Origin: Corallium rubrum
Lineage: Eukaryota > Cnidaria > Anthozoa > Scleralcyonacea > Coralliidae
Direction: 5' to 3'
Assembly (NCBI GenBank): GCA_964035015.1
Contig: OZ036001.1
Location: forward strand, 16,543,611-16,607,610
Length of the DNA: 64,000 nt
Below the pieces are notes generated by a model. The model saw only the letters and a list, made by a program, of their open reading frames with translations. It did no database searches and was not told where the DNA came from. Positions 1 through 11,142 of this stretch are shown here, one piece after another. A program made the position numbers and the translations under genes. Within the stretch, counting starts at the first letter, position 1; each line of letters starts with the position of its first letter.

Positions 1-1117
1 TGAGCGCAAATATCAAATTGCATTATTTACGCTATTTACTTGGCCTACGGTCAAACGCGGTCATATTTAAAGTAAATCAAATGACTCAATCGTCTGTAGG
101 TTTGTGCCATTTGGGAAACTTGCACGGTTAGATAGAGCGTTAAATTCTGTACAACATATGTGAATTAGAGAACATGGTATAGAATAACAACGGAGAAAAG
201 ACTATTTGAACTGACATGAGCGCAAATATCAAATTGCATTATTTACGCTATTTACTTGGCCTACGGTCAAACGCAGTCATATTTAAAGTAAATCAATCGT
301 CTGTAGGTTTGTGCCATTTGGGAAACTTGCACGGTTAGATAGAGCGTTAAATTCTGTACGACATATGTGTGAATTAGAACAAATCGTATAGAATAACAAC
401 GGAGAAAAATATATCAGTTGAACTGAGATGAATGAGCGCAAGTATCAAATTGCATTATGCGGCTATTTACTTGGACGGTCGAACGCGGTCATATTTAAAG
501 TAAATCAATCGTCTGTAGGTTTGTGCCATTTGGGAAACTTGCACGGTTAGATAGAGCGTTAAATTCGGTACAACATATGTGAATTAGAGAACATGGTATA
601 GAATAACAACGGAGAAAAGGCTATTTGAACTGACATGAGCGCAAATATCAAATTGCATTATTACCCTATTTACTTGGCCTACGGTCAAACGCGGTCATAT
701 TTAAAGAAAATCAATCGTCTGCAGGTTTGTGCCATTTGGGAAACTTGCACAGTTAGATAGAGCGTTAAATTCTGTACAACATATGTGAATTAGAGAACAT
801 GGTATAGAATAACAACGGAGAAAAGACTATTTGAACTGACATGAGCGCAAATATCAAATTGCATTATTACCCTATTTACTTGGCCTACGGTCAAACGCGG
901 TCATATTTAAAGAAAATCAATCGTCTGCAGGTTTGTGCCATTTGGGAAACTTGCACGGTTAGATAGAGCGTTAAATTCTATACAACATATGTGAATTAGA
1001 ACAAATCGTATAGAATAGCAACGGAGAAAAATATATTTGAACTGAGATGAGCGCAAATATCAAATTGCATTATTATGCTATCACTTGGCGTACGGTCAAA
1101 CGCAATCATTTTAAAGT
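1..1117. repeat. Satellite array, left copy (~206-216 bp monomer)
   Basis: Head-to-tail monomers begin at 1, 217, 433, 636, 842 and 1048 with TGAGCGCAAATATCAAATTG or a close variant; the last is cut off after about 70 bases. Lengths are 216, 216, 203, 206 and 206 bases. Units share blocks such as CGTCTGTAGGTTTGTGCC and ACGGTTAGATAGAGCG. No open frame is conserved. The array may continue left of the window. Confidence 0.93.
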
Positions 1118-1280
1118 ATCCCTGAATCATACTACTCCAATCATACAGCATTGCAATTGACTTTCTTCGAAAATAATGTTGTTCTTCGTCTCACTCCGTA
1201 GTTCATACAACATGGCGAGGAAATATAAACAGTCACACTACTGCACACATTACAGGTCAGCGGTTACACCAAAAAGTTAA

Positions 1281-1282
1281 CC

Positions 1283-1312
<30 letters not shown>
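1281..1312. repeat. (CA)n microsatellite
   Basis: Uninterrupted CA dinucleotides followed by AAACACAC. The matching tract in the duplicate (about 8411-8441) is two repeats shorter, which makes it a length marker between the two copies. Confidence 0.9.
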
Positions 1313-1313
<1 letters not shown>

Positions 1314-1339
1314 AACGCGATAGCAATATACCTGCGCGT

Positions 1340-2690
1340 TGCGCAGATACAAAAACTGTTGCCGCGGCATTTACGCAAAGTGGATGATGTTTCAATGTTT
1401 TGGAAGACTTGTGAAGACGGTCTGATTCAAGTTTTCCTGCATGACTTTCGAAGACGTCTTTTTCCGGACGAGTAAAGTTGTTTCATAAACCACGAATTTG
1501 TATGATTACGATTTACGACCTGTTTCCAAAATCTAATGTACATTTAATATAAGCCTCCTCCGCAGGCAACTCTCTGTTGATTTTATACAAAAATAGCGCG
1601 GAAGGTTTGCTTCTATTTGTCCCTTGAGTTGCTCATACCGCTTGCAAAATGGTAAAGGATCGGAATACATGAAGATAATACACGCATAAAAATGCGAAAA
1701 CATGGCTAATAGGTTACCAGTTTTCTAGACAAATTTACCAAATATTCCTGTCAGTAAAACACCTTGCCGCGTGCGTATCGAATGTCCAAAAAATATATAT
1801 CTTCCGCCGCAATTGGTTTTGTCTAGCCTATACGTCGATAGGTGCGGTGATAAGTGCGTAAATTTTAGCGTGTTTTACGACCCTCGATCAACTACCCTCG
1901 ACCCTCGACTTGCAACCCTCGACACTCGACCCTCGACCAAAATCCAAACTCACTTTAGTTAGTAAACGTTTGCAAAATTCCTACTGATAAATATTTCACA
2001 ATATCACTTAAATCAGAGTGAGTTAAGGCTCACGTGGATTAAAAACTGACAAGTAAAATTCTTGATTTCTTTCACCATTGTTCCAGGAAGAGTTCGGGTT
2101 TAGGTCAAGGGTCGTGAATTACACTAAAATTATTTTTGAAATATAATAAATATGAATTAGTTATTTTTTGTTTCAAGTAAAAAACTCTTGTCGCGGCATT
2201 TACGAAAGTGCACGATGCTTCAATCAGTTCAATGTTCTGGAAAACTTCTCAAGAAGGTCCAATTCAACCTTTCCTGCATGTATGGCTTTCCAAGACGGCT
2301 CCCCTTGACGAGTAAAATCGTCAAACGTTAGAGTAAAAACGATGAAGTTGTTCCACAACATCAGTGCGCATGAAAGGGTTAAAACTAACATATGGCTTCC
2401 CACGTCGAAATCTAATGTACATTAGGTTTGGCCTAGTAAGAATGCGAAAAGTATGGCTAATAGGTTACCAGTAAAAGTCTTGGGGGCAGGATTTTTGTAG
2501 ACAAATTTACTAAATATTTCCTGTCATTAGTGCCGAGTAAACACCTTTTGCCGCGCGCATGAAATGTCCAAAACATATATATCTTCCGCCAAAATATTAT
2601 TTATGCCGCTAGAAGGAAATAAATTTTAGCGTATTTTACGACCCCCAACTTGTTACCCTCGACAATCGACCAAAACCCAAACTCCTGCCG
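1340..2690. repeat. Diverged internal tandem duplication
   Basis: The stretch from about 1350 (GCGGCATTTACG, then TTTCAATG, TTTCCTGCATG, GACGAGTAAA) is echoed from about 2190 in the same order with substitutions and indels. Both halves continue into blocks with AATCTAATGTACATT, CTAATAGGTTACCAG and a CCCTCGAC-rich tail (1885-1942 and 2640-2672). The period is about 0.8 kb. No coding potential was recognised. Confidence 0.7.
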
Positions 2691-3304
2691 TCTTTCTTAC
2701 ATGCGTTTATTTTCTAGGGGATTAGGGTATAGGATTTATATTTTAAAATCTTGCACAATATTTTCAAACATGGGTTTTATAGCATAGTCAAAAACATGCG
2801 TGAATGTTTAATATGATCAAATTCGTATGTTGAAGCTTCGAGCTTTTGTTCACTTAGGCAATTGTATAGTTAAAATCCAATATAACTATCATTTGTCTGT
2901 GTCCGTACTATGGAAGACATATCCGTAGTAACTCAATCAACAATTTATTTGTTGCATTTGTGCAATCATGATGCTGCAATAGTACCTTCTACGTGCGCAA
3001 AACGCTAAATGTAATCGTCTTAATAAGAATACCCGTGAATGAGTTCAACAGACAGAGCACTTGTGCATTTATATCTTTATAAATGAAGACTTTTGTATTT
3101 ACATCTGTCTTTTTAGATTTAACCAAGCTTCAAAAGGTGGTTTTGCTATGATCCTTAATTAAAAATCGAAAATCTTTTTCTGTTAATCAACCCGTTGTGT
3201 CCGACTTAACACTTAGTAAATTTGAAATGAGACACGTATATTTGCGCAATCATGGCAATCAAAAATATAAAATCTCTTTCAACAATTACGCGTATATATG
3301 TACG

Positions 3305-3490
3305 TAATATGTCTAATCCAATAACCTTATTTGAAGTATCGACGGCAGACCAGTTTCAGTCTCGGCTAATAAACGTAAATGAATGTATTTTATTAACCGT
3401 TTGTTAGTGAGCGATTAACCAAATTTCCGGCAGATTCCGTTGATTCCATTCATTCCGTTGATTCCTTGATTTTGTTAAATAGAGATGCCG
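3305..3490 (+). repeat. Left terminal arm (pLTR) of PLE copy 1
   Basis: This segment is the inverted complement of 5709-5903 and flanks the PLE coding remnant, as expected for the pseudo-LTRs of Penelope-like elements. It includes a degenerate 9-base repeat (ATTCCGTTG) and ends at GATGCCG. The same sequence recurs at 10430-10607 in plus orientation. I found no hammerhead core in this arm. Confidence 0.8.
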
Positions 3491-3663
3491 TGTTATCGAG
3501 CACTCTTTGCGTTTTGTAGACCAAAACCCACACGTATATTCGCACCCGTATATCGGTTGTGCACTCTTGTTTACGTTATTCATTTCTATTTAACTTCAAA
3601 ATGCGGTAATTTCGATTTGACTATTCACTAAAGAATATCCCAATACCATCACAGGATGCTTAT

Positions 3664-5815
3664 TTGAAGAATTTGATTGAAAAAGTGGAAAGTGTAATAA
3701 AACGTATGAGATGGAAAGCCAACTTCTTTCTTAAAAACAAACAGAGAAAATCAAAACAACCCTTTCGGCCTTGCGTCCAACAAAACACCTCCTTCTATTC
3801 CGGAAATAAGACCTTTCGAAGACGACCTTATAAACTCATTGAAAATATACAATTTCGGCCATATACAAACCAGTTTCAGAAATGTTTGGCTACCGATTTA
3901 AAGAAAATTAATTCATCTCCCAACATTTTCATTTTTGCAGACAAAACTAGGAACATTTATGAAACCCCGCTCGACACATACAACAAGGTCCTACATGACA
4001 ACATCACAAAAACAGATAAGCATGGATCCGAAGACACTATAGATGAAATTCATTCGGAACTAAAAGAAATTCTGAACAGTTTAGGAATCGGCGACAAAAT
4101 TGAAAAAATGAAAAAACGCGAAGCATTTATATCTTTAAAAGACCACAAAGAAAATTTCGAAAACAATCCAAAATGCCGATTAATTAACCCCGCTAAAAGC
4201 GAATCCGGAAAACTAAGTAAGGTGATTTTTGACAAAATTAATACTAATTTGAGACAAAAACTGAATTTAAATCAATGGAGAAATACAAAACAAGTAATTG
4301 AGTGGTTTGGCAATATAAAAGATAAGGACAGACACAGTTTTATTTCGTTTGACATTGTCGATTTCTATACGTCTGTTTCTGAAAAACTATTGGACCAAGC
4401 ATTATCTTCGGCTTCGAATTTGGCTACTATAACTGAAAACAATATTTCAATAATAAAACACGCCAGAAAATCTCTCCTTTTCAATACCGGAATTTCATTC
4501 AAGAACGCAATAGTTTGTTTGACGTTACCATGGGTTGTTTCGACGGCGCGGAAGTTTGTGAGTTAGAAGGCCTTTTCATTTTAAATCACCTAAGTAAGAA
4601 ATTTGGCAAAGAAAGCATTGGCCTATATAGAGATGACGGTTTGGCTATTATAAAAAGTAAATCAGCACGTTTAGCAGACAAAACAAGGAAAGAACTCCAC
4701 AAAATTTTCGAGCAGTTTGACCTAAAAATTACCGCCGAATCAAATTTACGCATAGTAAACTTTTTAGATGTAACTTTCGACCTTAACAATGGAAATTATA
4801 GGCCCTATAGGAAGCCCAATGACGATCCGCTTTACATAAATAAGCACTCTAACCACCCACCAAGCATCACAAGACAGTTACCTGCATCAATCAATAAGCG
4901 CATTGCACTTCTCTCATCAGATGAACAAGTTTTTCAGGAATCTGCACCCATATATCAGAACGCACTTAGGCACAGCAACTTTGATCATGATCTTAGCTAC
5001 ACTCAACACACAGCACAGCAACCATGCAGGAATAGGCAACGCAACATCACTTGGTTCAACCCACCTTTTAGCAGGAATGTAAGCACAAACATAGGACGTA
5101 ATTTCCTAAACCTAATTGACAAGCACTTCCCACCACACCACAAGCTCCATAAGATTTTTAACAGAAACACAGTCAAAGTAAGTTACAGTTGCATGAACAA
5201 TGTTAAGTCAATAATCATTAAACACAACGCACACATATCTAGGAATAACATGCCACAGGATAAGGACACTAGCAGTTGCAATTGTAGGAAAAACACGAAT
5301 TGTCCACTTAGAAAACAATGCATGACTAGGGACATAGTATACAAAGCAACAGTCACAGTAAACAACACAAACACGATCAAGAATTACATTGGCATGACTT
5401 CAACCACATTCAAGAGCGATTGGCCAACCACACTAAATCTTTTCAGCATAAAAAGCATGCAAACGACACCGAACTTTCGAAATATATTTGGGCATTGAAA
5501 GAAAACAATAAGGATTTTAGTATTAATTGGCAAACTTTAAAACATTCTATTTCGTACACGGGAGGTTCAAAACGATGTAATTTATGTTTAGAAGAAAAAT
5601 TTTATATTTTGAAATATAAAAACAAGAATTGTTTACTCAACAAAAGAGCAGAAATTATCAGTCAATGTCATCATCGAAATAAATTCCGCGCAAACAGCGC
5701 AACAAAAGCGGCATCTCTATTTAATGGAATCAACGGAATCAACGGAATCGACGGAATCAACGGAATCAACGGAATCAACGGAAATTTGGTTAATCGCTTA
5801 CTAACAAACGGTTAA
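3664..5815 (+). pseudogene. Penelope-like element, reverse transcriptase plus GIY-YIG endonuclease, broken
   Basis: Coding remnant of a Penelope-like retroelement, whose family product pairs reverse transcriptase with a GIY-YIG endonuclease. The first frame (3664-4500) carries the RT palm motif SFDIVDFYTSV. After a frameshift near 4510, DVTMGCFDGAE and the catalytic YRDDGLA follow, then the linker ITWFNPPFSRNVSTNIG and Cys-rich NCRKNTNCPLRKQC. A second frameshift near 5420 splits the endonuclease: NYIGMTSTTFKS lies before it and RLANHTKSFQHKK after it. The C-terminus runs through a GGAATCAAC repeat that reads as Asn-Gly-Ile and overlaps the right terminal arm. The two shifts make the copy inactive. 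PLE assignment is secure from the RT/GIY-YIG layout; the exact clade is not determined. Confidence 0.9.
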
Positions 5816-5903
5816 TAAAATACATTTATTTAGATTTATTAGTTGAGACTGAAACTGATCTGTCATCGATACTTCAAACAAGGTTATTGGATTAGACATA
5901 TTA
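5709..5903 (-). repeat. Right terminal arm (inverted pLTR) of PLE copy 1
   Basis: Reverse complement of the left arm at 3305-3490, running from CGGCATCTCTATTTAA to AGACATATTA. It overlaps the last ~35 codons of the PLE frame. It has an expanded 9-base array (GGAATCAAC, about six units at 5726-5782), longer than in the left arm. Confidence 0.85.
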
Positions 5904-6116
5904 AACAGTTTGTTTATCAGACAGTATTACCACTAAGGACAAGGTCAAACATTTTAATTTAATTTAGTCTTTTATTAGATGTTTACGAGTAATGGAGACA
6001 ATCCGGTTTCTAATGTTCTTTGATCATTTATTTGAGTGAGATGAGAAATATGATGTTTTGGAAGCTTCTGAGTGAAACCAGAACCGCCAATATCTCATGC
6101 CTTAAAGAGATAGTTT

Positions 6117-6217
6117 ATAACTCATTCCTGTCCGGGGGCTTCCCCAGATGTGAATAAAATCGTCTGGCGTTAGCCAGAATAAAATACTAAAGACCAATTC
6201 GGACAAGAAAGAGTTAA
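6117..6217. mobile_element. Short MITE-like element
   Basis: About 100 bases with imperfect terminal inverted repeats (TAACTCATTCCTGTCCG at the left, CGGACAAGAAAGAGTTA at the right) and a core GAATAAAATCGTCTGGCGTTAG. Core relatives occur near 2300, 26900, 28950 and, inverted, at 54950-55027, so this is a dispersed family. Confidence 0.7.
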
Positions 6218-6495
6218 AGGTGTAGAATTTTTGTTAAATTCTTAGTTTCTGCAGTGATTTATCCTTGTGCATGCCAATTTTCAGAGACAAAACTCAAGAA
6301 TTGAGCGCGCGGTGAGTATTTTGGTGAAATATTAAGATTCTATCATATAATGTAACCTTAAGTTAATACGCATGCACCGCCATTTATTGGTAAGGCTGGA
6401 GAAAAGTCCGCGGGTACGAATTCGTCTGGGCCAAAGTCAAGTTTTCGCATGGCACGTTAGAAGTATCGCAGTTTAAAATCAAACTTTATTTTCGA

Positions 6496-6590
6496 GCAGA
6501 CCAACTTTAGATGAGTTCGGGTTTGGTTGAGGGTCGAGTGTTGCTAGTCGAGGGTCGAGGGTAGTTGGTCGAGGGTTGTAAAATATGCTA
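6496..6590. repeat. Inverted copy of the CCCTCGAC-rich repeat
   Basis: GGTCGAGGGT-type motifs here are the reverse complement of the CCCTCGACCCTCGAC tail at 1885-1942. The sequence that follows (TTGAAATATA ... TTTCAAGTAAAA) resembles 2135-2185. Confidence 0.65.
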
Positions 6591-6705
6591 AAAATATTTT
6601 TGAAATATATAATATTATCAATTAACTTATTTTGTGTTTCAAGTAAAACAAAAGGTCCGCTATGCGTACATGTATCTGCGCAAACCCACCACTGTGAGAA
6701 TCATG

Positions 6706-6815
6706 TCAAGATCTTGTGTGATCTTGGAAAATCTTGTAAGATCTTAAGAAAAAATTTAAGATTTTTACACATAGATCTTATAAGATTTTAGCGAGATCTG
6801 ATAAGATAATTAAAG
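6706..6815. repeat. Degenerate GATCTT cluster
   Basis: A 110-base stretch with repeated AAGATCTT, TGATCTTGG, AATCTTGTAAG and ATCTTATAAG words, a low-complexity degenerate short tandem repeat. Function unknown. Confidence 0.6.
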
Positions 6816-7072
6816 AGAAAGTACACGTTCTCTGACCTTAATATTTTTTATCATGACTCATCATGACTCACAAAAACTGTGGTAGATCACACTCACAAGT
6901 TTACTATAAGTCACGTTAAAAATACTTAACCAGTTTATCAGCAATATCCCCTGTCTCCGAAATGTTTTTGTGCAAAACTTTGTCGGAAATATAGAATTTA
7001 ACGGCTAACTGGCCGGAAGATATATCCCAATGGCCAATAATACGCCTACCGCGGGTCTAAATGCCCCTGAAT

Positions 7073-8243
7073 CGTCTGTAGGTTTGTGCCATGTGTGTAG
7101 GTACGGAGAAAAGGCTATTTGAACTGACATGAGCGCAAATATCAAATTGCATTATTTACGCTATTTACTTGGCCTACGGTCAAACGCGGTCATATTTAAA
7201 GTAAATCAAATGACTCAATCGTCTGTAGGTTTGTGCCATTTGGGAAACTTGCACGGTTAGATAGAGCGTTAAATTCTGTACAACATATGTGAATTAGAGA
7301 ACATGGTATAGAATAACAACGGAGAAAAGACTATTTGAACTGACATGAGCGCAAATATCAAATTGCATTATTTACGCTATTTACTTGGCCTACGGTCAAA
7401 CGCAGTCATATTTAAAGTAAATCAATCGTCTGTAGGTTTGTGCCATTTGGGAAACTTGCACGGTTAGATAGAGCGTTAAATTCTGTACGACATATGTGTG
7501 AATTAGAACAAATCGTATAGAATAACAACGGAGAAAAATATATCAGTTGAACTGAGATGAATGAGCGCAAGTATCAAATTGCATTATGCGGCTATTTACT
7601 TGGACGGTCGAACGCGGTCATATTTAAAGTAAATCAATCGTCTGTAGGTTTGTGCCATTTGGGAAACTTGCACGGTTAGATAGAGCGTTAAATTCGGTAC
7701 AACATATGTGAATTAGAGAACATGGTATAGAATAACAACGGAGAAAAGGCTATTTGAACTGACATGAGCGCAAATATCAAATTGCATTATTACCCTATTT
7801 ACTTGGCCTACGGTCAAACGCGGTCATATTTAAAGAAAATCAATCGTCTGCAGGTTTGTGCCATTTGGGAAACTTGCACAGTTAGATAGAGCGTTAAATT
7901 CTGTACAACATATGTGAATTAGAGAACATGGTATAGAATAACAACGGAGAAAAGACTATTTGAACTGACATGAGCGCAAATATCAAATTGCATTATTACC
8001 CTATTTACTTGGCCTACGGTCAAACGCGGTCATATTTAAAGAAAATCAATCGTCTGCAGGTTTGTGCCATTTGGGAAACTTGCACGGTTAGATAGAGCGT
8101 TAAATTCTATACAACATATGTGAATTAGAACAAATCGTATAGAATAGCAACGGAGAAAAATATATTTGAACTGAGATGAGCGCAAATATCAAATTGCATT
8201 ATTATGCTATCACTTGGCGTACGGTCAAACGCAATCATTTTAA
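7073..8243. repeat. Satellite array, right copy
   Basis: Same monomers as 1-1117. The array is preceded by a truncated monomer at 7073-7129 (GTCTGTAGGTTTGTGCC, then GGAGAAAAGGCTATTTG), so the left boundary of the duplication is not fixed by position 1 of the window. Confidence 0.92.
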
Positions 8244-10429
8244 AGTATCCCTGAATCATACTACTCCAATCATACAGCATTGCAATTGACTTTCTTCGAA
8301 AATAATGTTGTTCTTCGTCTCACTCCGTAGTTCATACAACATGGCGAGGAAATATAAACAGTCACACTACTGCACACATTACAGGTCAGCGGTTACACCA
8401 AAAAGTTAACCCACACACACACACACACACAAACACACAACGCGATAGCAATATACCTGCGCGTTGCGCAGATACAAAAACTGTTGCCGCGGCATTTACG
8501 CAAAGTGGATGATGTTTCAATGTTTTGGAAGACTTGTGAAGACGGTCTGATTCAAGTTTTCCTGCATGACTTTCGAAGACGTCTTTTTCCGGACGAGTAA
8601 AGTTGTTTCATAAACCACGAATTTGTATGATTACGATTTACGACCTGTTTCCAAAATCTAATGTACATTTAATATAAGCCTCCTCCGCAGGCAACTCTCT
8701 GTTGATTTTATACAAAAATAGCGCGGAAGGTTTGCTTCTATTTGTCCCTTGAGTTGCTCATACCGCTTGCAAAATGGTAAAGGATCGGAATACATGAAGA
8801 TAATACACGCATAAAAATGCGAAAACATGGCTAATAGGTTACCAGTTTTCTAGACAAATTTACCAAATATTCCTGTCAGTAAAACACCTTGCCGCGTGCG
8901 TATCGAATGTCCAAAAAATATATATCTTCCGCCGCAATTGGTTTTGTCTAGCCTATACGTCGATAGGTGCGGTGATAAGTGCGTAAATTTTAGCGTGTTT
9001 TACGACCCTCGATCAACTACCCTCGACCCTCGACTTGCAACCCTCGACACTCGACCCTCGACCAAAATCCAAACTCACTTTAGTTAGTAAACGTTTGCAA
9101 AATTCCTACTGATAAATATTTCACAATATCACTTAAATCAGAGTGAGTTAAGGCTCACGTGGATTAAAAACTGACAAGTAAAATTCTTGATTTCTTTCAC
9201 CATTGTTCCAGGAAGAGTTCGGGTTTAGGTCAAGGGTCGTGAATTACACTAAAATTATTTTTGAAATATAATAAATATGAATTAGTTATTTTTTGTTTCA
9301 AGTAAAAAACTCTTGTCGCGGCATTTACGAAAGTGCACGATGCTTCAATCAGTTCAATGTTCTGGAAAACTTCTCAAGAAGGTCCAATTCAACCTTTCCT
9401 GCATGTATGGCTTTCCAAGACGGCTCCCCTTGACGAGTAAAATCGTCAAACGTTAGAGTAAAAACGATGAAGTTGTTCCACAACATCAGTGCGCATGAAA
9501 GGGTTAAAACTAACATATGGCTTCCCACGTCGAAATCTAATGTACATTAGGTTTGGCCTAGTAAGAATGCGAAAAGTATGGCTAATAGGTTACCAGTAAA
9601 AGTCTTGGGGGCAGGATTTTTGTAGACAAATTTACTAAATATTTCCTGTCATTAGTGCCGAGTAAACACCTTTTGCCGCGCGCATGAAATGTCCAAAACA
9701 TATATATCTTCCGCCAAAATATTATTTATGCCGCTAGAAGGAAATAAATTTTAGCGTATTTTACGACCCCCAACTTGTTACCCTCGACAATCGACCAAAA
9801 CCCAAACTCCTGCCGTCTTTCTTACATGCGTTTATTTTCTAGGGGATTAGGGTATAGGATTTATATTTTAAAATCTTGCACAATATTTTCAAACATGGGT
9901 TTTATAGCATAGTCAAAAACATGCGTGAATGTTTAATATGATCAAATTCGTATGTTGAAGCTTCGAGCTTTTGTTCACTTAGGCAATTGTATAGTTAAAA
10001 TCCAATATAACTATCATTTGTCTGTGTCCGTACTATGGAAGACATATCCGTAGTAACTCAATCAACAATTTATTTGTTGCATTTGTGCAATCATGATGCT
10101 GCAATAGTACCTTCTACGTGCGCAAAACGCTAAATGTAATCGTCTTAATAAGAATACCCGTGAATGAGTTCAACAGACAGAGCACTTGTGCATTTATATC
10201 TTTATAAATGAAGACTTTTGTATTTACATCTGTCTTTTTAGATTTAACCAAGCTTCAAAAGGTGGTTTTGCTATGATCCTTAATTAAAAATCGAAAATCT
10301 TTTTCTGTTAATCAACCCGTTGTGTCCGACTTAACACTTAGTAAATTTGAAATGAGACACGTATATTTGCGCAATCATGGCAATCAAAAATATAAAATCT
10401 CTTTCAACAATTACGCGTATATATGTACG
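7130..10429. repeat. Right copy of 3.3 kb direct duplication
   Basis: Colinear with 1-3304 (offset 7129, then 7125 after the shorter (CA)n). It contains the satellite, (CA)n, the internal duplication and the unrecognised 600 bases. The frame at 8896-9087 is the twin of 1771-1962 and is not a gene. Downstream the two copies part company inside the PLE arm. Confidence 0.92.
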
Positions 10430-10607
10430 TAATATGTCTAATCCAATAACCTTATTTGAAGTATCGACGACAGATCAGTTTCAGTCTCGGCTAATAAACG
10501 TAAAGGAATGTATTTTATTAACCGTTTGTTAGTAAGCGATTAACCAAATTTCCGGCAGATTCCGTTGATTCCGTCGATTCCGTTGATTCCGTTAAATAGA
10601 GATGCCG
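10430..10607 (+). repeat. Solo PLE terminal repeat
   Basis: Third copy of the PLE arm (compare 3305-3490). It is followed not by coding sequence but by about 170 bases absent from copy 1 (10608-10780, containing a hammerhead), then by TGTTATCGAGCACTC, which also follows the arm at 3491. Copy 1 has therefore lost an internal piece that this copy keeps. Confidence 0.8.
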
Positions 10608-10701
10608 CAACAAAAGCCATGAATGCATGTATTGTTTCGCCCCCACACTCCCACGTTCCGGCAGGAAGGATATAAGCACCCCCTGTTTTCGAAAATTGTC
10701 A

Positions 10702-10744
10702 TCTGCCTGAAGATTCTTTTTTAGATGAAACAGCCTGTTGCAGA
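10702..10744 (+). ncRNA. Hammerhead ribozyme, weak stem II
   Basis: TCTGC then CTGAAGA (10707-10713), a T-rich stem II (TTCTTTTTTAGAT, three pairs after a U-U mismatch), GAA, stem III ACAG/CTGT around a single C, T at the cleavage position (10739), then GCAGA, which pairs perfectly with TCTGC as stem I. It lies just downstream of a PLE arm, where PLE hammerheads are known to occur. The weak stem II suggests low activity. Confidence 0.6.
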
Positions 10745-10818
10745 CTTTTGAGGTAAGCGAAAATCTATTTGCTCTAACTATATGTTATCGAGCACTCTGC
10801 GTTTCGTAGACAAAAACC

Positions 10819-10822
<4 letters not shown>

Positions 10823-10853
<31 letters not shown>

Positions 10854-10889
10854 CATATATAATATATATATAACATATATAACATATAT

Positions 10890-10962
<73 letters not shown>
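10823..10962. repeat. (TA)n microsatellite
   Basis: About 140 bases of TA with AACATA interruptions. Frames reading YIYI here on either strand are repeat translation, not genes. Confidence 0.95.
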
Positions 10963-10963
<1 letters not shown>

Positions 10964-11019
10964 AATGTCAGAGTCAAAATCATATAGATTAGAGTGCTCA
11001 ATACCGAAGTAGAGCGGAT

Positions 11020-11142
11020 ATAACAATAATAAAAGACAAAGTTGGTTACTTCATTCGAATTTTATTTCACTACAGACTGTTTCGTATGGCAAGTAATACT
11101 TGCCACACTCATCAGGTGAATACTGCGGTTGTTGTTACACGC
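11020..11142 (-). repeat. Left inverted arm of PLE copy 2
   Basis: Nearly perfect reverse complement of 12272-12393 over about 120 bases, bounding a truncated PLE. It carries a hammerhead on the minus strand. Confidence 0.9.
11066..11120 (-). ncRNA. Hammerhead ribozyme in left PLE arm
   Basis: Read on the minus strand it is identical to 12294-12348: stem I UUCAC/GUGAA, CUGAUGA, a ten-pair stem II with loop UAUUA, GAA, stem III ACA/UGU with a three-base loop, cleavage after GUA. It lies on the strand opposite the PLE coding sequence. Confidence 0.9.

Larger units (their letters stand above)
1..3304. repeat. Left copy of 3.3 kb direct duplication
   Basis: This block recurs at 7130-10429 in the same orientation. 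The only differences I noticed are a (CA)n tract shorter by 4 bases in the second copy and, beyond 3340, a cluster of substitutions in the adjoining PLE arm. It holds the satellite, a (CA)n tract, a diverged internal duplication and about 600 bases (2691-3304) in which I recognise nothing. A 63-codon frame at 1771-1962 is not supported as a gene. Confidence 0.92.
5904..7072. other. Gene-free spacer between PLE copy 1 and second satellite
   Basis: No gene is supported. It contains a short inverted-repeat element (6117-6217), a reverse copy of the CCCTCGAC-rich tail (about 6496-6590) followed by sequence resembling 2130-2180, and a cluster of GATCTT motifs (6706-6815). Confidence 0.7.

Noticed and set aside
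1..1117. Regularly spaced repeats as a CRISPR array
   Set aside because: Monomers are contiguous ~210-base satellites without distinct spacers, in an animal genome.
1048..1117. CTGAGATGAGCG in the satellite as a ribozyme core
   Set aside because: It does not fit CUGANGA and has no matching GAA or stem strands.
1771..1962. 63-codon frame, duplicated at 8896
   Set aside because: It spans the CCCTCGAC repeat, has no recognisable domain, and its conservation is explained by the recent DNA duplication.
3305..3490. Possible hammerhead in the arms of PLE copy 1
   Set aside because: Both strands were read for CUGANGA with a following GAA; only unpaired fragments such as CTGAAACTG occur.
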